A stretch of 64,000 bases of DNA from Rhyacophila brunnea (GCA_022495005.1 JAGYXB010001997.1:2852001-2916000); one strand, 5' to 3'. Positions 33,671 through 45,663 are shown, counted from the first letter of the stretch. A program made the numbers and translations. Notes: generated by a model from the sequence alone, not told the origin.

Positions 33671-34065
33671 GCCTTGTCCAGATGGCGCGATTTTACCCGC
33701 GCGTAATAACTCGCGCGCATTCCAGGTAGAGTATATGCCTCATAACATTGCACTCTGCCTCTAGGATGAAAACATTGTAATATATTCTAAAAATATTTTT
33801 TTACATATATTATCAGTCTATTTATTTATTAGTACATTAATTTTATGCGAGGTAACCAGGCAATGAGGCGTATCAGTATAGTAAAGAGTATAAAAAAGTG
33901 CAAAGTTATAAAACGTCTACTCTACATGTGACTTCATTGAGCCATCCACATGTACTCGCAACGAGTCACCTCTCACACGCGGTCGAGGTACAGGTGACTT
34001 CATTGAACAGTCCATATCCACTCGCGATGTATCGCGGCAAGACATGCGTTATCTGGACAAGCTCT
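33671..34065. mobile_element. Putative inverted-terminal DNA element
   Basis: GCCTTGTCCAGATGGCGCG at the left faces CGTTATCTGGACAAGCTC at the right. Inside, GTGACTTCATTGA (33929 and 33993) heads a two-unit tandem repeat of about 64 bp. CpG is frequent at both ends. No target duplication was clear. Confidence 0.5.
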
Positions 34066-34276
34066 TAATCAGGCATATTACGGAACCCTACATTTCATAT
34101 ATACACACAATTCATTTCATACACACTACATCAGAGTTTTATTATGACTAGGACTAGCGGGTTGGTTTGGTGGGAACTATTGAGTAGTAGGTATACATGC
34201 AAAATCAATTGAAATAATTTAATCAATTCCTATGGAATAAAAAAGTACAAATTACGATTTATAATTAGCTTTCCAG

Positions 34277-34485
34277 CGTATCTATTCTATAGACAAGATT
34301 GCTATCGAGGTTAGTTAATCATATTTATGTATTGAGGTATTATAATTGTTACAATATGTGCTATGATTTAACAGCACCTCTCTTTTCTCTTCTCTCTAAC
34401 TTTTAAAGCGAGATAAACAGTTTTGACAGTTTAGACGGCTACCCTCGATAGTCGCCGATAAGCAGTCTTGTGTATAGAATTGGTA
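34277..34485. mobile_element. MITE family M2, copy 3 (internally deleted)
   Basis: Left end CGTATCTATTCTATAGACAA; right part CAGTCTTGTGTATAGAATTG. The interior matches copy 2 (ATCATATTTATGTATTGAGG, CTCTAACTTTTAAAGCGAGA, GACGGCTACCCTCGATAG) but is shorter. Confidence 0.7.
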
Positions 34486-34489
34486 TCTA

Positions 34490-35400
34490 TAAGTACCATT
34501 AAATTTAGCGATATTTGCATAAGTACTTTATTTAGATACTTTAAAAATACATTTCGTAATGTTTTAACACTTTAAAGATTTATTGTAGTGTCCGAAGACA
34601 AAGGTAGACATATAAATTAAACGAAAATTTACACTTTGAACTTTGTCCAATACCATTAGAGTGTTTATTTTGTCACGGAGAAACGATGGATTATGTATGA
34701 AAGAACGTATCGAAAGTATCCAAAGAGAAGCTCAAAACCAAAGGCTAAGCTGACTCAAGTACTGTAGCAAAAAGTTTCAGAAGAAAATATAATATATTAT
34801 AGCCTTTTTCCACCACACAAGTTTTTTTAAGCAATAATTATTTATGATTTTTTTTGCCACGTCGCCGTATTGTGCGGACACACAAAGGATTGTTATTCTT
34901 TTTATATCTTCCACCCATTGTTGTGTTTATGCAAGTAATGGGGTTACAAATTTTCTTTGAGAGACCGGAGGAAAAGTTTTTAAAAATACACATAAGCGTT
35001 AAACGTCTACATATTTATACGCATTAGTAAACTTCACTCTTTGCGATATTTTCTATATTTCTATAATTGATTCGATGTGGATAATAGTAATAATAATCAC
35101 ATATTATTTTTTGTCTTAATTAGATTTATATTGTTATAATATGTTTCCCAAACTGTGATACGCGTATTTAGTAGTTTTTGATAGATTTAAAGAGGTACGT
35201 GGTTGAACTTAAAAAAATGTTTTATATATAAGTGATTTGCGCAGTGTTGATAATCGTACTATAATAATTAAAGTTTTATATTATAACTAGTGGGGCTTTA
35301 TCCCTAGCCGACTTTGGCTTCCCTGCCCCAACGTCAGCCAGAGCACGTTCCTTCCCATTCGATCTGTGTACTATGTATACATATATATTTTAATTAATTC
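34490..35400. other. No recognised gene
   Basis: AT-rich. A short less AT-rich block at 35290-35370 has no frame or copy elsewhere in the window. Confidence 0.4.
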
Positions 35401-35596
35401 ATCCATGTCCGATCCTAATAAGATCATTATGTATTAACAGATTTTTTGTACGAGAAATGGATGTCCGCCACTTGCTCAAGCTAATCAATAACAGAATTTG
35501 AAAATCAAGATTATTAAGTACTTGCCAGATCCAGGATTTGAACCTCGGATCCTCAGCGCTATAGACCGACGCTTACGCCACGCGGTCATCGTGGGT
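35401..35596 (-). mobile_element. SINE S1
   Basis: Minus-strand head CCACGATGACCGCGTGGCGT, B-box region GAGGTTCAAATCCTGGATCT, body GACATCCATTTCTCGTAC, and tail TTATTAGGATCGGACATGG. It is diverged and has a deletion in the 3' half. Confidence 0.75.
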
Positions 35597-35599
35597 GTC

Positions 35600-36526
35600 A
35601 TATATTGTGAGTAATTAAGTTAGCATTTAACCAAAATACATATAGACTAATAAACTAATCGAAAGAATTAGATATTACTCATATTATCATTTTTTGTAAG
35701 AAAAATCATTGTATTTTTCATTAGGTCTAAAATCCGATGTAGATATTAGTCACCTCACGAAAAGGTTTTTAAACAAAATAATATCAACCTAAATCTATCC
35801 AATTCTTGATGAAGGCTTTTCTGAGCTAATTCCACTGTTTGCAGTTCTATTTCAGTTTTACAATTTTATCGAATATTTTATAAATTTGAAAATCAGGCAG
35901 CAATACAACATTGCATTTTTTTTGACTAGAATTAAAAAAACTTAAAAAATCCTTTCGAACCTGACTCTGAAAGGAAAATTCTAAATTGGCTGCTCCGGAA
36001 CTGAAAAGAGTCTCGTAACTCACTGTCAAACGTCGTGAAGTATGACGTATGTAAAATCAAACATATTTATTAAAAAGGGTACTAGCATGTTGCAAATTAA
36101 AGAAGCACTACCCATATTATGTTATAAAGTAAACATTAATTTAGTTTTTAGTAAACGCATGAATATACTTATTGGATACCGCGACGTTTATCTCACGGGT
36201 ACATGCATGCTTAAACACATACGAGAGGTAACAGACAAACATTTGTTAAATATTTATAAGTTGCGAAGAATGAAAATTTAATGTTTTCAAACCTCTTTTT
36301 TACAATAACCATTGCCAGGAGAAAAGAATAAGGCTCTATAGTATGGACGTAATTTAGCAAAATTTAAATGAAGGTGTGTGTTTCTATTTTAATGCTTACT
36401 CGTGAGGGTTTGTGGAGAAAAAATACATCACAAAACTAACCAAATTAACGCACTAACTGCAAAATCAACACGTAAAATAAATGTTATGGTTAATAAAGGT
36501 TATGTATCTAGGTAAGTACCATTTGG
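35600..36526. other. No recognised gene
   Basis: Small frames at 35847-36029 and 36042-36281 lack domains or supporting signals. AT-rich. Confidence 0.4.
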
Positions 36527-36534
36527 GTGTTGAC

Positions 36535-37185
36535 TAGTAAATCCAATCCCGAGCCAAAATCTTGATCCCGGGAAATCGGGATTACGATTTGACGATCCCG
36601 GGATTGGCATTTTTTTCAATAGTTAATATAAAATTTCTATATATACAAATAACGTTGATAAAATCGGTCAAAAATAAATTTAGGCAATTTACACTATTTA
36701 AGACATTTATTGTTAATATTGTGTACGTTCAATTTTGGAAAAACATAGGTTTAATGGAGTAAATAATATTGTAATATGTATAAATAATAATGTGAAAATA
36801 AAACAGTTTTATTTATTTATGAAAAGATAACAAATAAAAGTTCAATTAAAATAAAAAAAATGACAAATGCTTTAAAAAACATGGTGGAATCACTTAGTGC
36901 GAAGCATTGTTTTTTTCTAATCATTCTCATTTTTATTAATTTATGTGAAAAAATAAAATGAATTGGTCACACATAGGTCATAAATCAAACTTCATTCAAA
37001 ATCAGTTTATTTCTAATGTATTTCTATGTTATTAAAAGTATTGTTTCTGTTATATTTTCGTTTTTAATTTATTTCCCATAAAAATTGATCAAAAAGTCAA
37101 TCCCGAAAGTTTTGGGATTATGTTTACCAATCCCGAGATTCATAGGTATCGAAAATAGTTCGGGATCCCGGGATTGGAATCCCTA
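36535..37185 (+). mobile_element. Non-autonomous hAT element H1, copy 2
   Basis: The left terminus is TAGTAAATCCAATCCCGAGC (two bases changed from the family start). The right terminus is CCCGGGATTGGAATCCCTA. Both ends are flanked by GTGTTGAC (36527-36534 and 37186-37193), a perfect 8-bp duplication. The interior follows copy 1 (AAAATCGGTCAAAAATAAAT, TTTAAGACATTTATTGTTAA). It is longer than the other copies. Confidence 0.9.
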
Positions 37186-37396
37186 GTGTTGACCAAAAAT
37201 AATGGCGGCATATTATTTTCTGTATTTTTTTAATACAATTACCATACACATAGTGATTTTATTTATCATTCTATCTATACGCAAGGAATGTGTGGAACTG
37301 ATGAGATCTATTATATTATTATGAAATGATTGGTCAATTATTGTTATAATTATTATGACTTGTGTTTTGTGAATGACAAAAAAATCTCTATTACTA

Positions 37397-37965
37397 TATG
37401 AGGCGTCTAATTCCAAAAAGCGATAAGTCCACATTTGGTCAAAATCGAGAAAAAAATACGCACGTATTCTTTGTATAATTTTACACAATATGTATTGATC
37501 TATAAATTACAAAACGCGACATAACACTACGAAAAAAAATATTTTAAGTCTCGATTTATTACAAAAAGCGCCAAGTCCGTGTTTCATAATATTTAAAGCT
37601 TGGTTGATTTCGCGCGTATTTAAGTCAACTAATAAGGGAACGTTAAATATTGAAAAGGGCGTCTCCCATGCTGTAGCATCTGGTAAACTCATGACAGTGG
37701 CACGGAAATATGTGCCTTATGGCGGAATAAATTAAAAAGTGAGGTACAAGTAGCGCTACGTCCAATTTTATTTTGCCTATATTTATTACATTTAAGAGTT
37801 TATCGGCTGAAACAAATTGCCATTTGGTTCTAATTTTGACATAGAATACAACGGAAAAAATAATCTCACGTTAAAACAAATAACTGAAGCTTGAAACATA
37901 AAAACGTTGTTTCCCGAAAATATTGAATTGTGGACTTGTCGCTTTTTGTAATTAGACGCCTCATA
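37397..37965. mobile_element. Inverted-terminal MITE (GAGGCGTCTAATT ends)
   Basis: ATATGAGGCGTCTAATTCCA, then AAAAGCGATAAGTCCACA, at the left (37397-37433) is mirrored by TGTGGACTTGTCGCTTTTTG and TAATTAGACGCCTCATAT at the right (37929-37965). A third AAAAAGCGCCAAGTCCG block lies inside near 37563. The 61-codon minus-strand frame at 37507-37692 is not recognisable. Confidence 0.75.
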
Positions 37966-38370
37966 TCTCAGAAATTGAATGTACTTTTTCCAACTGCCCT
38001 AGTATTTTCGTAATAGTTTTTTTCATTGAATAAAAGATTAAAAATTCGTGGGCTGTGAAAAATTTTTTGGGTTTCAAAAGGAAAAAGGGTGCCGTGAATG
38101 AAAAAGTTTTAATACCTCTGATAATGAATTAATAATTCTCGTATTGTCTGTTAGTTTACAAAACGTTTTGTCAAATTTATTTATGATCAAATTGAACTGT
38201 CTTATCGAGTCAAATTCAAAGTTTTATCTGAAATTACCTTAAGATAATTTGCCGAAAATATCATTTGACTAAAGTTTGCCTGTAAATCACTCATAGCAAA
38301 AGGGTTAATGATGTAATCTTTGTTCACAAATGTTTGATACTTTGCGTAGCGTATCGTCACAATCATTACG

Positions 38371-38619
38371 AATTAAGATCGAACCGCCAGATTTTGCCGG
38401 TAAAAGTTATTACTTGAGTAGGCCAATTTGGACAGGTGTAACAGATGATATCGCAAACTTGCCACTTAGCGTCGAAGCCTGCCGCGCGCCGTAGCCTCTT
38501 TAACCACTCCTGCGCCATCGACACGTAATTCCAGATAAGCGGCGATGATCGAGATGTTGATTTAAATTGGCCATAACTATTTACCTGCCGCATATTTTGC
38601 CGCAATTTGATTGTAATTG
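38371..38619. mobile_element. Short imperfect inverted-terminal element
   Basis: AATTAAGATCGAACCGCCAG and TTTTGCCGGTAAAAGTTAT at the left resemble the reverse complement of ATAACTATTTACCTGCCGC and TTTTGCCGCAATTTGATTGT at the right. The GC-richer centre opens a 79-codon minus-strand frame (38366-38605) with no known domain. Confidence 0.45.
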
Positions 38620-39029
38620 CGGCGTTGCCAACTTAGAGGTTTTCTTGCACAGGTATAACATTTTTGATCAGACCGTCAGACGATTAAACCATCATAAATC
38701 GTCCGGTGTTTGAATTTAGAACTAAGCTCATCATAGTATAAAAAGTATTGAATGATAATAAGACAAATGTTAGCATATAGTGGCGCCAAAATCAAAATCC
38801 TCCAAAAATATTTAATAAATCAGTATGCTAAGTCAAATATCTGATTACACGTAACTTGTACGTATATATTTGTACGAAGAAAAAGTGGCTGAAACTATCA
38901 GGCCGATTCACAAAATGTAGAAAAACATTCAAAATTTATTCGGTTCAACAAAAGATTTGGTCACAATGCCAACCACAAAGATGTATTCTATAGTGGCACC
39001 AATATTGGTCACAAAACTTGAGTTAAGGT

Positions 39030-39242
39030 TCAAATAGACTATATGACGATGGGGCACATATATGCTAAGAGCGTTTTAGTGTCTACGATCAAATCTATGC
39101 CATTCCGACATTTATACATACATATTGTATGACAGCTATGACATCGTATTTACACTCTGTGACACCCTATGACACAGGACGCCAACATAAGAAACGGGTT
39201 TTTCGACATATATATGACCGATCGTCATATAGTGTATTTGAA
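39030..39242. mobile_element. Small MITE with 21-bp inverted ends
   Basis: TTCAAATAGACTATATGACG (39029-39048) is mirrored by CGTCATATAGTGTATTTGAA (39223-39242) with one mismatch. The interior of about 170 bp has no frame. Confidence 0.65.
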
Positions 39243-40466
39243 GCATAATTAGACGTAATTCTACGTAAACAAGTTTTAAAATATTCATTTTATAAACTAT
39301 CCACCCCATCATTGCTTACCTACCCTAAAAATCAGCAACCTTTGCAAATACAAAAAATGTGTTTATTACAAATACATTTTTATTTTTTATACATTTTTTT
39401 TGGTATTTTAGTCGCTAATGAGATATACTTAGATGAAAAATTAAAAATCGTGGGCCATTTTCCAAAATGGTAGTCATAGTAATAGTATAATATGTACTAA
39501 TATTGATTTTTATATGTCATTACTGGGAATGAGCACTATACAATATATTATATAAAATCTCTAAGAATGGAATTAGGAAATAAGATAGAAGTCAAATGGG
39601 AACTTAAAGAGAAAATGACTTTAATAGTATTTGTGTTCTCCATGTATTATTAATGAGAGCAGTTTACATACGTGTATGCCTAAAAATAATCTTACAAAGC
39701 AGTTGCATAAAAATGGGCATAGTTTGTTGTAAAAACTGCTCAAACCAAATTTTATACTTATGTGTCACTTATAACCTTTTTAATATTCAGCCCTTTAATT
39801 GCAGTAAGAATATTACACAGATTTTAGGCGTTTTGCTCAATGAAAATCATTTTAATATGATTTGATTTTCCAGAATGATGTCCAGTAAATAAAAATACCA
39901 TAGTTATTTGTACGTATTTTAAAAAATGTACAAATTAACGCGTCGGCAAGAAGCTCATCGAATTTTTTTTCATTCGGTTTGAATACTCTTCTGCCTTTTT
40001 TAAATCGGCATGTTGACTTTGGGAAAGTTTTTTTAGTAAAACTGTTTTCATACAAATTCACAGACACGCGAAATAATTATAATGTCGTAAAGTCAATATG
40101 TTTTTTTAACGTAGGTAGTAATCAAGGGGTAGAACTGGCAATTAATGTGTGATTTATTTTATTTGTATAGAGCAAATTACATAATATATTCTCACCTTAT
40201 ACCCGTATGTATATATTTATGTACGTATATATACTAAATTGAAATCCATCATGAATTTGGTGAAAATTAAAAAAAACTCTCTAATCCACTCGATAACGAA
40301 GGATCTAAAATGAGTTGGCGTTTTCCGAAATATTGACGATATTTCCGTTCGTATCAAATACTACTTACACCTACGCAATAACGCTTTTCAAATCTATTCG
40401 ACTTGATTTTCAACACATAGATAATATAATTAAATAATTAGTAGGTAAATGTATAAATTGTATTAA
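39243..40466. other. No recognised gene
   Basis: The frames at 39653-39865 and 39852-40067 are AT-driven and lack domains. Confidence 0.4.
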
Positions 40467-40760
40467 CGTATATATAGGGATTGCAATACCGGTATTCCAG
40501 TATTTATTAATACAGAAATACCGGTTTTAAAAATGCAATATACCGGAATTTTCGGTATTAAGAAAGCACACATTTTTGAAAATGAATTATAAGTTATGTG
40601 CTGCTAAAATGCAAATATATTGAATCCAACAGAGGTGAAAAAATAATAAAACATTCATCGAATATATTTATATAAGTAATTGTCGCGATGAATTATCATA
40701 ATATTATTTCAAAATAGAAAATATCCGTGAAAAAAATGTTCAATTATTCTATAATTATTA

Positions 40761-41555
40761 ATGACTGTGCAAGCGTTGAATTTAAGAAGCTTTTCCTGCA
40801 GCCGGGACTTATGCTGGATTAAACTGGACTTCAATATTGAAAAATGCAATATTTTATCATTTACCAGAGCCTCGCGAGTATTATTTTTCCAATATTCGAT
40901 GAATGGCAGAGTTCTTTCGCGAATACCATCTATAAGGGATCTTGGCATTACGTTTGACAGTAAGCTGTCATTTAGTGGTCATATAGCTATCATTTGTAAA
41001 AAGGCGCTAAAAATGTTGGGCTTCGTCTTGCGTACTTCCCGGGTCTTTTCGGATGTTACTGTATTAAAAATTCTTTATAATTCCTTAGTGAGAAGCCGGC
41101 TTGAGAGTGGGTCGATTGTTTGGGCCCCGCATCAGTTGAAATATGACCTTATGGTGGAGCGAGTTCAAAAGAAATTTTTGAGACTCCTTTATTTGAGGTT
41201 ATATGGATACTATCCGTGGCTTTATCCAACTGACTTTCTCTTAGGTATGCTAACATACTGTAGTTTAAGTGCTAGAAGATATCAATATTTGGCCACGTAT
41301 TTTTTTCGACTAATACGTGGTGTGAATGAGAACTCTGCCATTCATGGTAATATTGACTTGTGTGTCCCTGATAACTATCTTAGAAATCGGGAGCATCAGT
41401 TGTTTGTTCTCCCGAGGAGCAGAACTAATCTGCCATTGGTAATGCCAATTGGTAGAGCAATAACTCTGTTCAACCAAATTGCTTCGGATGTTGATATATT
41501 CCATCTACGTGAGAATGACTATAGGTGGACGTTATTTTATAAATTCTTAAAATAG
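40761..41555 (+). CDS. LINE L1A reverse transcriptase ORF, C-terminal 264 residues
   Basis: The longest coding stretch in the window. Residues 25-36 NIEKCNILSFTR, 59-74 RDLGITFDSKLSFSGH, 104-121 ILYNSLVRSRLESGSIVW and 134-141 RVQKKFLR are the post-catalytic RT segments of Jockey/CR1-like non-LTR retrotransposons. The FADD catalytic box, RT fingers and endonuclease would lie upstream and are absent. The ATG at 40761 is therefore an accident of truncation, and reading similarity continues slightly upstream in another frame. The ORF ends at a stop, then about 230 bases of 3' UTR and a GAAATT-type tail. It gives no active enzyme, but it is the least decayed L1A copy here. Confidence 0.85.
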   Translation: MTVQALNLRSFSCSRDLCWIKLDFNIEKCNILSFTRASRVLFFQYSMNGRVLSRIPSIRDLGITFDSKLSFSGHIAIICKKALKMLGFVLRTSRVFSDVTVLKILYNSLVRSRLESGSIVWAPHQLKYDLMVERVQKKFLRLLYLRLYGYYPWLYPTDFLLGMLTYCSLSARRYQYLATYFFRLIRGVNENSAIHGNIDLCVPDNYLRNREHQLFVLPRSRTNLPLVMPIGRAITLFNQIASDVDIFHLRENDYRWTLFYKFLK

Positions 41556-41790
41556 GGTCTGCTTAACTCATCCGGTGTACTTCCTTGTACCTATATACTT
41601 CATATTTTTTGTATTTACACATTTATACTATAGAATAACTTAATATTGCATAATTACAATATTACATAATACTTTTTTAATAATATTTATTTGTTTCTAA
41701 ATGTCATGTTGTGAACGTCTTAAACTTATAATTTGTAATGTCCACAATATGTAAAATAAATTAAAAGTGAAATTGAAATTGAAATTGAGG
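41556..41790 (+). mobile_element. LINE L1A 3' untranslated region and tail
   Basis: It contains GTCATGTTGTGAACGTCTTA and TTTGTAATGTCCACAATATG, then AAATTAAAAGTG and a tail GAAATTGAAATTGAAATTGA. Simple-repeat tails without long poly(A) are common in this kind of LINE. The same UTR blocks are seen near 5010-5050, 27725-27760 and 42550-42590. Confidence 0.75.
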
Positions 41791-42119
41791 GCTTTTGTTA
41801 AAATTATCAAAATATTCTTGTTAAAAATTACTAGTTCTACAATTATGATGAATATTGAATACATATTTTTAAATGTCAACATAATAAATGTAGGTTTTTG
41901 CTATAAAATAATATTTTAAAAATATTTTAATAGCTATATTTATTGATAAGCACCTACTTCTGTTTTTTTTAATGATACCGGTATTCAATAAAAAATACCG
42001 AAAAACCGGTATTGACATTTTTATTCGGCATTGCAATCCCTACGTATATACCTATTGTATTTTTACAATTGCCTTGCAAGAGGCAGAACTATGTAGTTGA
42101 GGTTGATAAAATGTGAAAT

Positions 42120-42311
42120 TTGGTGGGTATTTTGAAGAAAGAACCATTAAGAGTGGAAAGAGTCAGGTATGCCATTCATGAAGGAGTGGATAACGCCCCG
42201 TCTAGACGACAGTTTGTGCAAAAAATACGGAACACTTTTCGGTTTGCGCGAGCTACAGTTTTCCCGTACATACACACGGGCTTCCCGATATTAACTGGCT
42301 TGCGCAAGTAA
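42120..42311 (+). CDS. Unrecognised 63-codon open frame
   Basis: Better mixed composition than most chance frames here (RVRYAIHEGVDNAPSRRQ, FRFARATVFPYIHTGFPI), with a donor-like CAA|GTAAGC at about 42307. I find no domain, no clear acceptor and no paralogue. It could be a host exon or chance. Confidence 0.15.
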   Translation: MVGILKKEPLRVERVRYAIHEGVDNAPSRRQFVQKIRNTFRFARATVFPYIHTGFPILTGLRK

Positions 42312-42549
42312 GCTTGTGGTAAAGCATGAGCGTCTAGCAGGGTGCTTTAACCTCAGCTGATATTATTTTATATTATGATGGTTGATTATTATCACACATT
42401 TATTTAACTTCATTCCTTTATAAATCCAACTGGTTGTCAAGTGAGGATTTAAAAGATGCGCAGTCCACATCCCTAGGGAGAAACAATCACAGAGAAGAAT
42501 AAAACGAAAAAAAAACGCTTTACCTATAAATTTGGTCATCCAAAAAAAT

Positions 42550-42865
42550 CCAGTTGTGAACATTACAAATCATTTGTTCAAGACATTAATAATATGACAT
42601 GAAAGAATATACTTAACATTAATAACATAATATTATAACATAATAAATGGATAGTATCATTAATAGTTAATAAAACATCTACCTAAGTCACTCTCACGGA
42701 AATAGAGTAAATTAATATCCGAAACAATTTCGTTGAAGCTAGTTCAACCTAATTGGCTAGTGCTGTTTCAATTGACATTATCAAATGACAGGTGAGCTCT
42801 GTACCTTATGTGAATAAACAAGTATCCAATGCATCCGATTTATTACATATTTTTTAATCAGATTG
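42550..42865 (-). pseudogene. Decayed LINE L1A fragment
   Basis: On the minus strand TTGTTTATTCACATAAGGTA, GACAGGTGAGC-like and TTTCGGATATTAATTTACTC correspond to the C-terminal coding end of L1A (FVLP..., SDVDIFHL). The 3' UTR similarity follows at lower coordinates. Frameshifts throughout. Confidence 0.65.
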
Positions 42866-43150
42866 ACACACATTTCAATATTGACAAGTATGCCAGAGTG
42901 AAAATGGTATTCAAGGTATAAAAGTAACGTACGATAAAAGACAAACAACACACACCCGAGAGATTATTTAAAAAAAGAGTAAGTGGACTGTATAAAATGG
43001 TGGTATAATTGCGACAAAAAGGAAACAAGATGTGATTAATGAACGAATAATGCAAGTGAGGTGTGGATCGTATGACCAGGATATGCACTTGAACTCATTT
43101 TTTTACGTGAAATAATATATTATGTACAGGTCGCTTTGCGTCTTAGTTTT

Positions 43151-43551
43151 ATAACCCGTTTATACGTGCATGGGTTTACTATTCACAGTATGAAAATGTA
43201 TGAGGAAACATATATTATCCTGAGGTTGGAAAGTTTGCGTGCATGAATCAAACAAGTTTGGAAACTTCTGAATTGTGCTGATTTTTTATGCGCGAGTAAG
43301 ATCTGCGCCTGCGCAGTAGAACGATAATGGCGAACCTGCCGGTAAAAAAACGAACTACTCATTTGAGGTTAACCGATTTTCAATACGTCCTGTCAAATAG
43401 TAGTATAAAATGACAACATCGTGTCTCGCTTACTCTTGAAGAATGAGATTGGAGAGACAGTCAGCACTTTTACGTGTAAAGAGTTATCGTCACGATAGTT
43501 TAAAATAAGCACTATTGCCGGCAGTAATTCCATTCACGTGTACAGTTTTAT
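43151..43551 (-). mobile_element. DNA element M1, copy 3
   Basis: An inverted copy of 6666-7251 without the SINE. Ends: ACCCGTTTATACGTGCATGG and CCATTCACGTGTACAGTTTT. The interior has GAGATTGGAGAGACAGTCAG, AACGATAATGGCGAACCTGC and ATCGTCACGATAGTTTAAAA. This is the most complete uninterrupted copy. Confidence 0.75.
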
Positions 43552-43718
43552 ATTTGAACTAGTGTTGCTTAGTTAACGTTCTGTTTTACACTATATAAAT
43601 AACACTGATTCACGTAAATTTTATTGAGCCTCAGCCGTGTGCCAACAATATTGAAGGTGGACAGGATAATATTTTTTTTTATTTTGTTAACTTTCAATTC
43701 ATGGTGGAACTGCATTGT

Positions 43719-43907
43719 ATTGTTGTTTTAATTTAATAAAACGCAATTTTTTTTGTAGTACTTATTCCACTTTTAATAAATAGATTAAAACCGGTTTCAT
43801 CCGCCTCAGTTGTCCCTCTGAGGCGGATGAAACCGGTTTTAATCTATTTATTAAAAGTGGAATAAGTACTACGAAAAAATTGCGTTTTATTAAATTAAAA
43901 CAACAAT
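43719..43907. repeat. Near-perfect palindrome of two repeat P arms (90 bp, 8-nt loop)
   Basis: The left arm 43719-43809 and right arm 43818-43907 are reverse complements with about one substitution and one indel in a T run. The loop is TTGTCCCT. The right arm reads CTGAGGCGGATGAAACCGGT, then AAAAGTGGAATAAGTACTAC and GCGTTTTATTAAATT, matching single arms at 1350-1440 and 53975-54062. Identical arms imply either a recent origin or continuing correction between the arms. Confidence 0.9.
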
Positions 43908-43909
43908 AG

Positions 43910-45660
43910 GACATTAATTGAGTCAAAAAATATAGTATTTTTATATGATTTTAATCTAAAATATCGTAGTGAACGACGTAAACATTGAGAAGTCTTCATT
44001 TAACAAATGAATCGCCAAGACATCATTAAACTTTTATACTCTCAGGCTGTAAAATCGTCGGCTTTTATACGATTTGATGAAATGAAACAATTAACCAAAA
44101 ATTATTAACTGCTTAATTATCCAACACTTTAATGTTATTTTAAGAAACCCTCCCCGCACAAGCGTCAATATTTTCCAAAGTTTTTCGAGGTTAACGCAAC
44201 AAAGTCGAGTCGTAAAATATTTTACACCCTTCTGCAGTGTACAGGAAATAAAGCAAGCGGTATGAATTTATATTCACAGGAAGAAAGTTTGTCTTCGGGA
44301 GAGTGTCTCTATTCACTGGCTCTAAAATTCGCCATTCAGAATTCTAGCCAAAGCAGTAAAGCCTATGAGTAAATATTATTTCGCCGTACTATAAAACACG
44401 ATTGAAATTGAATGTGAAAACTGGAACGGAGGTGTGATTTATGTAACAGATTCATTGAATTGTATTGGAAGCTCTAGCTAGTGTCAAATCGTTTCCTAAT
44501 ACGGATAGTTGAAATTCAGTGAAGACAATTCAAACTACCTAATAACCCTACCCAGGAGTGAAAAGTAATAAAGGATGAGGAAGTCTAAAAACTCACAAAT
44601 TATTTAATCGAATGGAATATTATTTATTGGGGTGTTATTAAAGAAAATGTTTGCTTTTAATATTATATTACTATATCTAAAATAAAAGACAGTGCGGTGC
44701 GGACGATATGAATGGACACTAATGGTTTTAATAATTAGAACCTAAATAGTCTCGCCGACCACGTGTATCATAAGATACTAAGATTTGATGTGATGTATCT
44801 TCATTTTTCAATGTCTCAGGAGCAGTTATCCAAGACTGAGATTGCTAGACTTGTAGCTGTCAGTATATTAGTGATCAAATATCTATTTTTAATGTATCAA
44901 ATTATTCGACCGCAATAATATATTCCCAGCGACTCATATTCCAGTAAACAACTTATTATATGTATCAGCAGATTGGATGGCGATATGAAATACGTTATCG
45001 CAATGGAAAATTAGTCTAATATCCATTCCCATAGTATCATATTATATTTTGACTGTAATAATAAATAAAATTCACATCTACTCGTATTTAAACCGCTGAC
45101 TTGTTCAATATAATTATGTTCAAGAATATAATGTTTATGTATTACTTTTGATTGTATAAATTACGAATAATGATTGATCAAAATGTCACTCGAAGATACG
45201 TTTCCAGTCTGTTACCATCGCCGTCTCTATATCGCTTCGCCCAACATTTGATTGTACCAAGATGCGGACCTTGGATCCGTACCTATCATAAGTTTAGTAT
45301 TGTAACATAACTGCTGTAACATACTATTGTACCAACCGTTACGGCTAATAAAATTCGCCCCTGCATACATCTTTGACTTCTTCATCATCATCCTCAACAC
45401 CATAACCTACGACACATCGACGACTCCCAAAGTGATAACACACACATCGAACACCTACAGACTAATACTGAGTTTACCAGGCTTTACAGTTAGTGCCGAT
45501 GGGCGAGAGGAGTATAGAGAGGCAAATAAATTAGCCAACTACACATTTAACAAACACGATCCACGTCACCGGAAGCGGATATTCTCCCATTCAACCGCAG
45601 GGCGGTTTTGATAGTAGAGACAAATAATAATTATTACAAATAGTTATATTATTAGTAAAT
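43910..45660. other. No recognised gene
   Basis: A less AT-rich patch at 44150-44370 and a 94-codon frame at 45327-45611 have no identifiable family. The frame looks compositionally reasonable but has no splice or homology support. Confidence 0.3.
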
Positions 45661-45663
45661 AAA

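Larger units (their letters stand above)
40475..42042. mobile_element. hAT element interrupted by a LINE
   Basis: Termini TAGGGATTGCAATACCGG (left) and, inverted, CGGCATTGCAATCCCTA (right) are flanked by perfect 8-bp duplications CGTATATA (40467-40474 and 42043-42050). ACCGGTATT and AATACCG blocks repeat subterminally at both ends. Removing the LINE at about 40760-41790 leaves a host element of about 540 bp, similar in size to family H1 though its terminus differs. The LINE is the younger insertion. Confidence 0.85.

Noticed and set aside
43818..43850. A working hammerhead ribozyme in repeat P
   Set aside because: CTGA and GAAA blocks are present, but the invariant GA after CTGA(N) and a paired stem II are not. 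At most a degenerate resemblance.
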